From positions 2,418,001-2,482,000 of the forward strand of contig OZ241383.1 in the NCBI GenBank assembly GCA_965200775.1: a DNA stretch of 64,000 bases. Direction: 5' to 3'. The notes under the pieces were generated by a model. That model made no database searches and was not told the DNA's origin. It was given only the letters and a program-made list of their open reading frames with translations. Origin of the DNA: Poriferisocius sp965200775. Lineage in GTDB: Bacteria > Actinomycetota > Acidimicrobiia > Acidimicrobiales > Bin134. How positions within the stretch are numbered: position 1 is the first letter of the stretch; each line of letters starts with the position of its first letter. The position numbers and the translations under genes were made by a program. Of the stretch, positions 34,543-41,893 are shown one piece after another.

Positions 34543-35257
34543 CGCCGGCGGCGGGAATTCCGGTGGCGTACTTGTAGCCCAAGCCCCTAATGGTCACGAT
34601 GCGCCGGGGATTGGAGGGGTCGTCCTCGATCTTCGACCTGAGCCGCTTCACATGGACATCGAGGGTCTTGGTGTCGCCCACGTAGCTGCTGCCCCACACC
34701 CGGTCCATGAGCGCGTCGCGGGTGAGCACCCGCCCGGCGTTGGCCATGAGCACCTCCAGGAGGTCGAACTCCTTGAGAGGCAACTCGACCGGCTCGCCCC
34801 TGACAACCACCTCATGGCGCTCCGGGTCAACGGTCACGTCGCCCACCTCGATGACATCTCCCCGGAAAGCATCGGTCTCGGCATTCCAGCGCGACCGTCG
34901 CAACAAAGACCGCATCCGCGAAACCAGCTCCCGCAAACGGTAGGGCTTGGTCACATAGTCGTCGGCCCCCACCTCCAACCCGACCACCGCATCTATCTCC
35001 TCCCCCTTGGCGGTGACCATGATGATGGGCACCTGGGAGCGAGCCCGTATCTGGCGGCACACGTCGATCCCCGACACCAAAGGCAGCATCACGTCGAGCA
35101 GAACGATGTCGGGCGAGATGACGTTGAAGTAGTCCAGGGCCTCCTTGCCGTCGCGGGCCACCCGGACGTCGAACCCCTCACGGGTCAGGCCCACGGTGAG
35201 CGCTTCCACGAACGATTCCTCGTCCTCGACGACAAGAACCCGCACCGACCCGCTCAA
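34502..35257 (-). CDS. regX3: OmpR/PhoB-type response regulator (RegX3-like)
   Basis: 251 aa. The receiver domain has acidic residues in VVEDEES, the phospho-acceptor Asp in DIVLLDVMLP, the Thr in IIMVTAKG and the Lys in DDYVTKPYR. A winged-helix DNA-binding domain follows (VELPLKEFDLLEVLMANAGR... GDTKTLDVHVKRLRSKIE... RIVTIRGLGYKY). The start overlaps the kinase stop by four bases. By position next to phoU and pst, and by receiver sequence, it is the phosphate-limitation regulator and would bind the PHO-box-like repeat near 41304. The C-terminus is about 20 residues longer than in typical members. Confidence 0.88.
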   Translation of the reverse strand: MSGSVRVLVVEDEESFVEALTVGLTREGFDVRVARDGKEALDYFNVISPDIVLLDVMLPLVSGIDVCRQIRARSQVPIIMVTAKGEEIDAVVGLEVGADDYVTKPYRLRELVSRMRSLLRRSRWNAETDAFRGDVIEVGDVTVDPERHEVVVRGEPVELPLKEFDLLEVLMANAGRVLTRDALMDRVWGSSYVGDTKTLDVHVKRLRSKIEDDPSNPRRIVTIRGLGYKYATGIPAAGDDPAAVSTGTVSP

Positions 35258-36462
35258 GCCTCTGCTCCCACAGGATCAGCCAGCCGCTCACCGTGGGCCT
35301 CATCGTTGGCATCGGGTTCGGTGGGAACGGGAAGAACAAGGGTGAAACACGAGCCCTCCCCCTCGGTGGACTCCACCCGGACCTCGCCGTGGTGGTTGGT
35401 GGCCACGTGGCGCACGATGGCCAGGCCCAGCCCCACCCCGCCGCCCGTCCATTCCCGGGACCGGTCAACCTGATAGAACCGCTCGAAGATGCGGGCCTGA
35501 TGGCGCACCGGAATGCCGTAGCCCTGGTCACGCACCTCCAGCTCAACGCCGCCCTCTTCCATCCGGGCGGTAACGGTAACCGGATGTCCGGCATCCGAGT
35601 ACTTGACCGCGTTGTCGAGCAGGTTGAAAACCGCGGTTGTGAGCTGGCGCCGGTCGGCCCGAACCATCAAGTCCAAAGCGGGGATAACGGCGTTGACAGG
35701 CACCTGCTTCTCGTCGGCGGCCGGCTTGACCCTGGAAACCGCCTCGCTCACCACATGTTGAACGGCCACCAGGGTCTGCTCCGAAGCCTTGTTGCTCTCG
35801 ATCTGGCTCAACTCCAGCAAGTCGTCCATGATGTCCGACAACCGCAGCGCCTCGGTCTGCACCCGCACCGCCAGGCGGGAAGCCACCTCGAGATCGGTCT
35901 CCCCAGCCAGGGTCTCGGCCAGAAGGCTGAGCGCCCCCATCGGGGTTCTGAGTTCGTGGCTGATGTTGGACACGAAATCCCGGCGCATGGCGTCCAGCCG
36001 CTGAGGATCGGTGATATCGTCGATCAGAACGACCGATCCGTGGTTCCGGCCGTCGAGCCGCAGCGGCCTGGCGCTCACGAACAGGCACCTCCGGGGTGGC
36101 CCGAACAGCTCAACCTCCCGCTCCACCGTATTGCCTTGGGCCGCCTCGGCCAGCAGCTCGGCGATGGCCGCTTCCACCAGCGCCTCGCCGTGACGGGCCA
36201 CGTTGAACGGCTGGGCAAAGGGGTTCCTGTACAAGATGTTCCCGTCCGGGTCGGCGATCACCACGCCCTGGGTAACAGCATCGAGCGACAGCCTCAGCCG
36301 GGCTTCTGTCTCCAGCACCTCGTCGTCGTGGAGGCGCTGCATCTCCACAGCGCGGCGGCGGTTCTCTTCGGCGATCACAAAGTGCCGGTGCTCCCGCCAG
36401 GCCACAGCCCCGACCAGTCCCAAGCCCACGACGGCAGCCACCACAACCAGCGCCACGATCAT
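35254..36462 (-). CDS. senX3: Sensor histidine kinase, phosphate-type (SenX3/PhoR-like)
   Basis: 402 aa. One N-terminal membrane helix (MIVALVVVAAVVGLGLVGAV) is followed by a short coiled linker, a PAS domain (LRLSLDAVTQGVVIADPDGNILY), the HisKA helix with the phospho-His in FVSNISHELRTPMGAL, and a HATPase domain with N box FNLLDNAVKYSD, G1 EVRDQGYGIP and G2 GGVGLGLAIV. It lacks a sizeable extracellular domain, as expected for kinases that read phosphate status through PhoU and PstB rather than by binding phosphate directly. It lies between phoU and its response regulator. Confidence 0.9.
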   Translation of the reverse strand: MIVALVVVAAVVGLGLVGAVAWREHRHFVIAEENRRRAVEMQRLHDDEVLETEARLRLSLDAVTQGVVIADPDGNILYRNPFAQPFNVARHGEALVEAAIAELLAEAAQGNTVEREVELFGPPRRCLFVSARPLRLDGRNHGSVVLIDDITDPQRLDAMRRDFVSNISHELRTPMGALSLLAETLAGETDLEVASRLAVRVQTEALRLSDIMDDLLELSQIESNKASEQTLVAVQHVVSEAVSRVKPAADEKQVPVNAVIPALDLMVRADRRQLTTAVFNLLDNAVKYSDAGHPVTVTARMEEGGVELEVRDQGYGIPVRHQARIFERFYQVDRSREWTGGGVGLGLAIVRHVATNHHGEVRVESTEGEGSCFTLVLPVPTEPDANDEAHGERLADPVGAEA

Positions 36463-36517
36463 CCCGTCATGTCCTTAAGCCGGCAATTGCACAGCCAGAA
36501 AGCAGGAAACCCCACGG

Positions 36518-37234
36518 TCACTCCTGGTCTGAGTCCGGGCTCTGACCCTGGCGAACCTGCAACCGGGCCGAACCGGTGTGCTCGGGTAGCCACCCCTCCA
36601 CCATGTAAACCACCCGCTCGCCGATGTTCACCGCATGGTCGCCGATGCGCTCGTAATACCTGCTGATGAGGCAGAGCTGCACGGCTGCCTGGAGGTCGAT
36701 GTCTTCGGCGTTGTGGGCCTGGAACACCGCCTGCACGCACTCCCGGTTGAGGTTGTCGAGCTGGTCGTCGATGTCGTCGAGGGCTGCGGCCAGGCCGGCG
36801 TTGCCGTCCACGTAGGAGTCGATGGCCAGGCGCACCAGCCGGCATGCCTCCTCGCTCATCCTCACAAGCAGCCCCCGCAGGGTGGCGTCGTAGCGGGTGC
36901 CGTAGATGCGGCGGGTGGCCTTGGCGATGTTCACGGCCAGATCACCCGACCGCTCCAGCTCGGCGTTCAGCCGGAGAGCGGTGCTGATGGCCCGCAGGTC
37001 CCTGGCCATGGGGTTCTGGAGGGCCAGCACATTGTGGCACCGCTCCTCCAGATGCACCGACAGGTCGTCGAGCAAGTCGTCGTCGGCAATGAGCTGGTGG
37101 GCCAACTCCAGGTTGGACTCCAACAGCGCCTCGGTGGCCCGGGGGATCGACTCCGAGACCAGGGCCGCCATTCGGACGATCCCGGCCTGGATGTCATCCA
37201 GCTCCTCATGAAACGACTTGCGAAGCTCCCCCAT
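36518..37234 (-). CDS. phoU: Phosphate signalling protein PhoU
   Basis: 238 aa from the ATG at 37234, which is chosen because AGGAGG lies just upstream; two earlier Met codons give no homology. The all-helical protein has two PhoU repeats with the metal-binding motifs ELERSGDLAVNIAK and RYYERIGDHAVNIGERVVYM, both in the E-x2-x-D pattern. PhoU links the Pst transporter to the sensor kinase and dampens phosphate uptake. It follows pstB by 20 bases and precedes the kinase by 55 bases, so it is part of the same unit. Confidence 0.93.
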   Translation of the reverse strand: MGELRKSFHEELDDIQAGIVRMAALVSESIPRATEALLESNLELAHQLIADDDLLDDLSVHLEERCHNVLALQNPMARDLRAISTALRLNAELERSGDLAVNIAKATRRIYGTRYDATLRGLLVRMSEEACRLVRLAIDSYVDGNAGLAAALDDIDDQLDNLNRECVQAVFQAHNAEDIDLQAAVQLCLISRYYERIGDHAVNIGERVVYMVEGWLPEHTGSARLQVRQGQSPDSDQE

Positions 37235-37254
37235 TGCCTCCTCCTGCATTCCCG

Positions 37255-38154
37255 TCAGCCGAACCGCCCGGTGACGTAGTTCTCGGTTCGTTCGTCGGAG
37301 GGGTTGGAGAAGATGGTCTCCGTGCGGTCGTACTCCACCAGCAGCCCGCACCGCCTATCGGTGTTGGAGTCGAGCTGGGCGGTGAAAAACGCCGTGCGCT
37401 CGCTGATGCGGGCGGCCTGCTGCATGTTGTGGGTCACGATCACGATGGTGTAATCGTTCTTGATCTCCTGCATGAGGTCCTCGATGCGAGCCGTGGCCAC
37501 CGGGTCCAGCGCCGAGCACGGTTCGTCCATAAGCAAAACGTCGGGGTCCACCGCTATCGCCCGGGCTATGCACAGGCGCTGCTGCTGGCCGCCCGACAGA
37601 CCGTGAGCGGAGTCCTTCAGCCGGTCCCGCACCTCATCCCAAAGGGCGGCTCGGCGGAGCGACCGTTCCACGATGTCGTCGAGTTCCGACTTCTTGCTGG
37701 TAATCCCGGTTACCCGGGGACCGAACGCGATGTTGTCGTAGATCGACTTGGGAAACGGGTTCGGCTTCTGGAACACCATCCCGATGCGGCGCCGAACCTC
37801 CACAGGGTCAACCCTGGGGTCGTAGATCGGCACGTCGCGGAAGTCCACCCGGCCCTCGACCCGGGCACTGGGAATGAGGTCGTTCATCCGGTTGAAGCAC
37901 CGCAACACAGTGGTCTTTCCGCAACCCGAGGGGCCGATCATGGCGGTGATCTCGTGCTCGTACACGGTGAAGGAGGCCTCCTGGACGGCTCGGAAGTCGC
38001 CGTAGTACACGTTCAGGTCTTCGACGTCGAACACCACCGAGCTGTTGGTGTCCGGTTGGGTCCCCTGCCGGAGTCGGTCCAGCTCCAGCTCGAGACGGGG
38101 TGAGGTTTCAGGTTCAGCCACCTCGGTGGCCGTTCCTTGCGATGCTGCTTTCAC
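37255..38154 (-). CDS. pstB: Phosphate ABC transporter ATP-binding protein PstB
   Basis: 299 aa, with about 45 residues before the ATPase core (VFDVEDLNVYYGDFRAVQEA). Walker A is GPSGCGKTT, the Q loop is in GMVFQKPNPFPKS, the signature is LSGGQQQRL and Walker B is VLLMDEPCSALDP, all intact. PstB powers uptake through PstCA and is also needed for PhoU-dependent signalling. It begins three bases after pstA. Confidence 0.95.
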   Translation of the reverse strand: MKAASQGTATEVAEPETSPRLELELDRLRQGTQPDTNSSVVFDVEDLNVYYGDFRAVQEASFTVYEHEITAMIGPSGCGKTTVLRCFNRMNDLIPSARVEGRVDFRDVPIYDPRVDPVEVRRRIGMVFQKPNPFPKSIYDNIAFGPRVTGITSKKSELDDIVERSLRRAALWDEVRDRLKDSAHGLSGGQQQRLCIARAIAVDPDVLLMDEPCSALDPVATARIEDLMQEIKNDYTIVIVTHNMQQAARISERTAFFTAQLDSNTDRRCGLLVEYDRTETIFSNPSDERTENYVTGRFG

Positions 38155-38157
38155 GCC

Positions 38158-39114
38158 TCACCCTCTCTTGTTCTCGAAGTAGTTGCGTAACAGAATTGCC
38201 GCCGCGTTCATCAGGATAACGAACACCAGCAACACCACGATGGCGGCGGCGGCCGCCTCTGCAAAACCCGGGGCCCGGCCGGCGCTTTGCACCCACTCGA
38301 CGATGATGATCGGCATGGCCATGAAACTGCTGTCGTTGATGGCTCCGAAATCCAAGAAGCCGGGGTCGGAACCCAACCGGCCGGTGACGGCACCAACGAG
38401 CAGGAGCGGGGCGGCCTCGCCGATGCCTCGGGACATCGAAAGCAGGGTCCCGGTGAGAATGCCTGGAGCGGCGTAGGGCAGCACCTGGCTGCGGACCATC
38501 GTCCACTTGGTGGCCCCCACCCCGTAGGCCCCCTCCTTGAGGTCCTGGGGCACGGCCCTGATGGCCTCCTGAGCGGTGATTATCACAATGGGCAGCACCA
38601 GCGCCGCCAGGGTGAGCCCCGCGGCAGCGATGGACTTGCCCCCGGTGAGGTCGCTCAGGCTGTTCACGAACAGGAAAAGACCGAGCAAGCCGTACACCAC
38701 CGAGGGCACCCCGGCCAGGTTGCGGATGTTCAGCTCCACAAACCGGGTGAAGCGGTTCCGGCGGGCGTATTCCTCCAACCAGATGGCGGCACCGATGCCT
38801 ATGGGGAAGGCCAACACGGCCACGAACACCGCGATCCAGAACGTGCCCACCAGGGCCTGGTGGACGCCGAGCTTGGGATCGTCGGGGAGCGACCGCATGG
38901 TGCCGCTCAGGAACCCTCCGGGGCGGTTGGTGAGGACGCCCCAGGCATCGACCACCACGTCCACGATCAGCACGCCGAGGATGAACAGCGAGATGAGCAG
39001 GGTTACCAGCAGGCTGAACTGGAACAACCGGCCCCGAACATCGGTGGCCCGGCGCTCCATGACCTGCACCATCTTCTTGCTGGTGCGCTCACCTACCAAC
39101 CGCCCCACCGCCAT
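38158..39114 (-). CDS. pstA: Phosphate ABC transporter permease PstA
   Basis: 318 aa with about six membrane helices. The cytoplasmic EAA loop contacting PstB is in QEAIRAVPQDLKEGAYGVGATKW. The N-terminus is polar and basic before the first helix (LFQFSLLVTLLISLFILGV). Its ATG overlaps the TGA of a 15-codon minicistron, which is a duplicated tail of pstC, in a TGATG arrangement. It pairs with PstC to form the phosphate channel. Confidence 0.94.
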   Translation of the reverse strand: MAVGRLVGERTSKKMVQVMERRATDVRGRLFQFSLLVTLLISLFILGVLIVDVVVDAWGVLTNRPGGFLSGTMRSLPDDPKLGVHQALVGTFWIAVFVAVLAFPIGIGAAIWLEEYARRNRFTRFVELNIRNLAGVPSVVYGLLGLFLFVNSLSDLTGGKSIAAAGLTLAALVLPIVIITAQEAIRAVPQDLKEGAYGVGATKWTMVRSQVLPYAAPGILTGTLLSMSRGIGEAAPLLLVGAVTGRLGSDPGFLDFGAINDSSFMAMPIIIVEWVQSAGRAPGFAEAAAAAIVVLLVFVILMNAAAILLRNYFENKRG

Positions 39115-39161
39115 CAGTACTGCTCCCGCACTCTTTGGACGAACCGGTCACCCCCACCCAT
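39114..39161 (-). other. 15-codon minicistron made by duplication of the pstC tail
   Basis: The frame ATG...TGA encodes MGGGDRFVQRVREQY. Its last 11 residues repeat the end of PstC (DRFVQKVREQY) with one change. The 38-bp direct repeat lies at 39112-39149 and 39159-39196 with a 47-bp period. The minicistron start overlaps the pstC stop and its stop overlaps the pstA start, each as TGATG, so translation coupling through the unit is kept despite the insertion. No function is implied for the peptide. Confidence 0.75.
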
Positions 39162-40105
39162 CAGTACTGCTCCCGCACTTTCTGGACGAACCGGTCGGCC
39201 ACGAGGTTCAGAAGGTACGTCACCGCGAACAACACCAGGCCCACAAAGAAGAGGCTCTGGAAGGTGAGCCCCTCGCCCACCACGTTGTCGGTACCCCTGG
39301 CCAGCGAGGTCATCCCCGCTGTCATGGTGAGGCTGCCTTCGAGAACGTCATGTGTGTACGGAGCGGTCTGGGACGCTCCCCCGGCCATGTACACCACCAT
39401 CGTCTCGCCCAGAGCCCGGGACACGGCCACGATGAACGCGGCAACCAACCCCGAAACAGCGGCGGGCAGCACAACCCGAACGGTGGTGGTGATCTTCCGG
39501 GCTCCCAGCCCGGAGGACGCTTCCCGCAGGACCATGGGCACCGCCTTCATGGCGTCCTCGGAAATCGACGCCACCAGCGGGACAACCAGCACCCCCACCC
39601 CGATACCGGCGGCCAGTAGCGATCCGGCCGACGGTCCTCCGAAGACTTTGGCCACCACGTTGGGAGCAACCCACTGCAGAGCAAAGAAGCCGAGCACCAC
39701 GCTGGGAATCCCGGCCAGGATCTCCAGTATCGGCTTGAGCACCCGGCGTGCTCCGGGTCGGGCGTACTCCGACAAGTACACCGCGCCGCCCAGCCCCAGG
39801 GGCGTGGCTACCGCCATGGCGATGCCGGTCACGATGAAGCTGGCCACGATCAGCGTCTTGATGTCGTAGATGCCCCGGCGGGGGAACCAACCGATGTCCC
39901 ACACTGCGCCCCAGTCCACCTCGATGATGAAGGTCCACGCCTCCGACAGCAGCGACCAGACGATGAGGCCGGAGATCAGCACCGAGACCAACCCGGTGGC
40001 GGTGAGCAGGAGGCGGATGACCCGCTCCTTCTGCGCCTGACGGGGGTTGGCCGCCAACGACTCGACGGTGAAACCCCCGGCAGGATCGACGCGGGTGTCG
40101 CTCAC
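39161..40105 (-). CDS. pstC: Phosphate ABC transporter permease PstC
   Basis: 314 aa with about six membrane helices. The family segment GIWGTLL-like region reads AVATPLGLGGAVYLSEYA, and the EAA loop is in SEDAMKAVPMVLREASSGLGA. The N-terminal 25 residues are soluble. The stop codon overlaps the start of the pstC-tail minicistron. It lies 64 bases after pstS. The protein appears complete, with no sign that the tail duplication damaged it. Confidence 0.94.
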   Translation of the reverse strand: MSDTRVDPAGGFTVESLAANPRQAQKERVIRLLLTATGLVSVLISGLIVWSLLSEAWTFIIEVDWGAVWDIGWFPRRGIYDIKTLIVASFIVTGIAMAVATPLGLGGAVYLSEYARPGARRVLKPILEILAGIPSVVLGFFALQWVAPNVVAKVFGGPSAGSLLAAGIGVGVLVVPLVASISEDAMKAVPMVLREASSGLGARKITTTVRVVLPAAVSGLVAAFIVAVSRALGETMVVYMAGGASQTAPYTHDVLEGSLTMTAGMTSLARGTDNVVGEGLTFQSLFFVGLVLFAVTYLLNLVADRFVQKVREQY

Positions 40106-40169
40106 GGCCTCATGCTACTGACGGTCGGCATCGGCTCGGTGTTCTCCAAATTTCCTCCCGCCGGCCGGT

Positions 40170-41213
40170 CTAGCGGCTGGTCCAGTTGGAGCGGGTTTCG
40201 GCCTTGGCGGCGTCGGCGAGGTTGACGTAGCCGACCTGGCTGACCGCTGTTTCGAGACCGTCGTCGCTCATGTAGTAGTCCACGTAGGCGGTCACCGCCG
40301 GGTTGGCCGCGGCTCTGGCCTTGTTTACGTAGATGTAAAGCGCTCGCGACACCGGATACTCGCCCGAGGCGATGGCGTCGGGGGTGGGGCTCACACAACC
40401 ATCCCCACCGTCCACGTCCAACAGCTTCACCCCCGAGGCGTGAGCGGCAAAAGCGAACCCGACCCAACCCAACGTGGTGTCGCTCGACTGGATGCCCTGG
40501 ATGATTACGTTGTCATCGGCATTGGCGCTGTAGTCGGGACGGGTGGTGGCGTCCTGGCCCCGCTCGTGAGCGATGTCCTCCACCACTATCTCGACGAAGC
40601 TGTCGAAGGTGCCCGACTCCTCGCCCGGCCCGTACACATCCAACGACGCATCGGGCAGATCGGAAGTCTCCAGACCGGCCAGCGATCCGGCATCGGACCA
40701 CGACCCGAAACCAGTGGACTCGGGGCCTACCAACCCGTAGAGGTCGGCAAAGCTCACGCACTCCACCGGATTGTTCTCATTGGTCATCAGCGCTATGCCG
40801 TCGATCCCCACCCAAAGCTCGACCCATTCGATGCCGGCCTCCCGGCAGTCGGCCGCCTCGGATTCCTTGATCGGTCGGGAGGCGTCCGAGATGTCGGTCT
40901 CACCGGAGCAGAACAGCTTGAAGCCGTCGCCGGTGCCCGGCCCGTCCACCGTCACCGCAACGTCGGGCTCCACATCCTCGAACAGCTCGGCCACTCGCAC
41001 CGAAATCGGTTCCACCGTTGACGAACCCGAAATCGACACCGACCCGGAAATGCCTCCGGAGGGCTCTCCGGCCGACGCTCCCTGTGTGTCGGCTCCGTCG
41101 CCCTGCCCCGCCGAAGCACCGCTGTCATCATCGCCTCCGCCGCAAGCAGCCGCTACGAGTGCCAACGCCGCCAAGGCCGCCATCAGGATCACCAACAGTC
41201 TCGATTGCCTCAC
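40170..41213 (-). CDS. pstS: Phosphate-binding lipoprotein PstS
   Basis: 347 aa from the GTG at 41213, which has AGGAGG four bases upstream; an ATG nine codons earlier is less likely. The signal has a hydrophobic core and lipobox VAAAC, followed by a Gly/Asp/Ser linker. Ligand residues are visible in ISGSSTVEPIS and DGPGTGDGFKLFCSGETDISDASRPI, the usual phosphate-binding loops. It captures phosphate outside the membrane and delivers it to PstCA. It is the first gene of the pst unit and is preceded by a PHO-box-like repeat about 95 bases upstream. Confidence 0.95.
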   Translation of the reverse strand: MRQSRLLVILMAALAALALVAAACGGGDDDSGASAGQGDGADTQGASAGEPSGGISGSVSISGSSTVEPISVRVAELFEDVEPDVAVTVDGPGTGDGFKLFCSGETDISDASRPIKESEAADCREAGIEWVELWVGIDGIALMTNENNPVECVSFADLYGLVGPESTGFGSWSDAGSLAGLETSDLPDASLDVYGPGEESGTFDSFVEIVVEDIAHERGQDATTRPDYSANADDNVIIQGIQSSDTTLGWVGFAFAAHASGVKLLDVDGGDGCVSPTPDAIASGEYPVSRALYIYVNKARAAANPAVTAYVDYYMSDDGLETAVSQVGYVNLADAAKAETRSNWTSR

Positions 41214-41303
41214 ACTTCCTCCTTGAAACCCGCCGAACACACCGATCGGCGTTGCGAATCAGCGTTCAAGGTAAACGAGGCGAGTTGACGCTCCACCGCG
41301 CCG

Positions 41304-41325
41304 GTGTGAACAGAAGGTGAACAGG
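41304..41325 (-). promoter_or_regulatory. PHO-box-like direct repeat upstream of pstS
   Basis: Read on the minus strand, two GTTCAC-containing units occur 11 bases apart (GTTCACC then GTTCACA; plus-strand positions 41316-41322 and 41305-41311). This spacing and sequence are those of the direct repeats bound by PhoP/RegX3-type regulators in Actinobacteria. It lies about 90 bases before the pstS start, in the 199-base gap between the Nudix gene and pstS, which otherwise holds only the promoter region. Confidence 0.7.
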
Positions 41326-41412
41326 AACCGAAACTTTGGGCGCTCCAAGGTGGGGCGTCTTGGGTGGCAGTTAAGGTGGTCTCAATCTGAGCGAGCCGCT
41401 CACCAAGAGCGC

Positions 41413-41850
41413 TCAGACCAAGGCGCCGGCACCCACCAGAGACAAGAACGCGCTCACCATCTTCTGGTCTCGCTCGCTGTCGAAGTAGTTCAACGACTCG
41501 GCCAGGGGCACCCAGGAGATTGCGTCCACCTCATCATTGGGGGTGAAGCTGCCGCCGATTGCTTCCATCTCCCAGTAGTGAACCTGGCGGGCCCGGCCTC
41601 GCCGGTCGGTGTATTCCACCATGCCCAGCTCCCGGCCCAACTCGCACACCAGCCCGGACTCCTCGTACACCTCGCGCAACGCGCACTCGGCCAGAGTCTC
41701 CCCCGGCTCGAGCTTGCCGGCCGGCAGCGACCAGTCGAGATGCTTGATGCGATGAACCATCAGCACCTCCAACTCGCCGTCGTTGTGGCGGGTGATGAGC
41801 CCGCCGCCGCCCAGGATGACTGCGACCGTTCCGAAACGCACGAAATACAA
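41413..41850 (-). CDS. Nudix hydrolase
   Basis: 145 aa. The Nudix box is complete at residues 45-67: GKLEPGETLAECALREVYEE followed by SGL, with REVYEE supplying metal-binding glutamates. The N-terminal strand region (VILGGGGLITRHNDGELEVLMVHR) resembles MutT1/diadenosine-polyphosphate hydrolases. In Actinobacteria MutT-type Nudix genes often sit beside ppk, as here, 43 bases downstream, and may act on polyphosphorylated nucleotides or proteins. Substrate assignment is inference. Confidence 0.9.
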   Translation of the reverse strand: MYFVRFGTVAVILGGGGLITRHNDGELEVLMVHRIKHLDWSLPAGKLEPGETLAECALREVYEESGLVCELGRELGMVEYTDRRGRARQVHYWEMEAIGGSFTPNDEVDAISWVPLAESLNYFDSERDQKMVSAFLSLVGAGALV

Positions 41851-41893
41851 TGATAGGTCTTCCAGGTGCCGAAAACGCGGATGCTCGGCCCGT

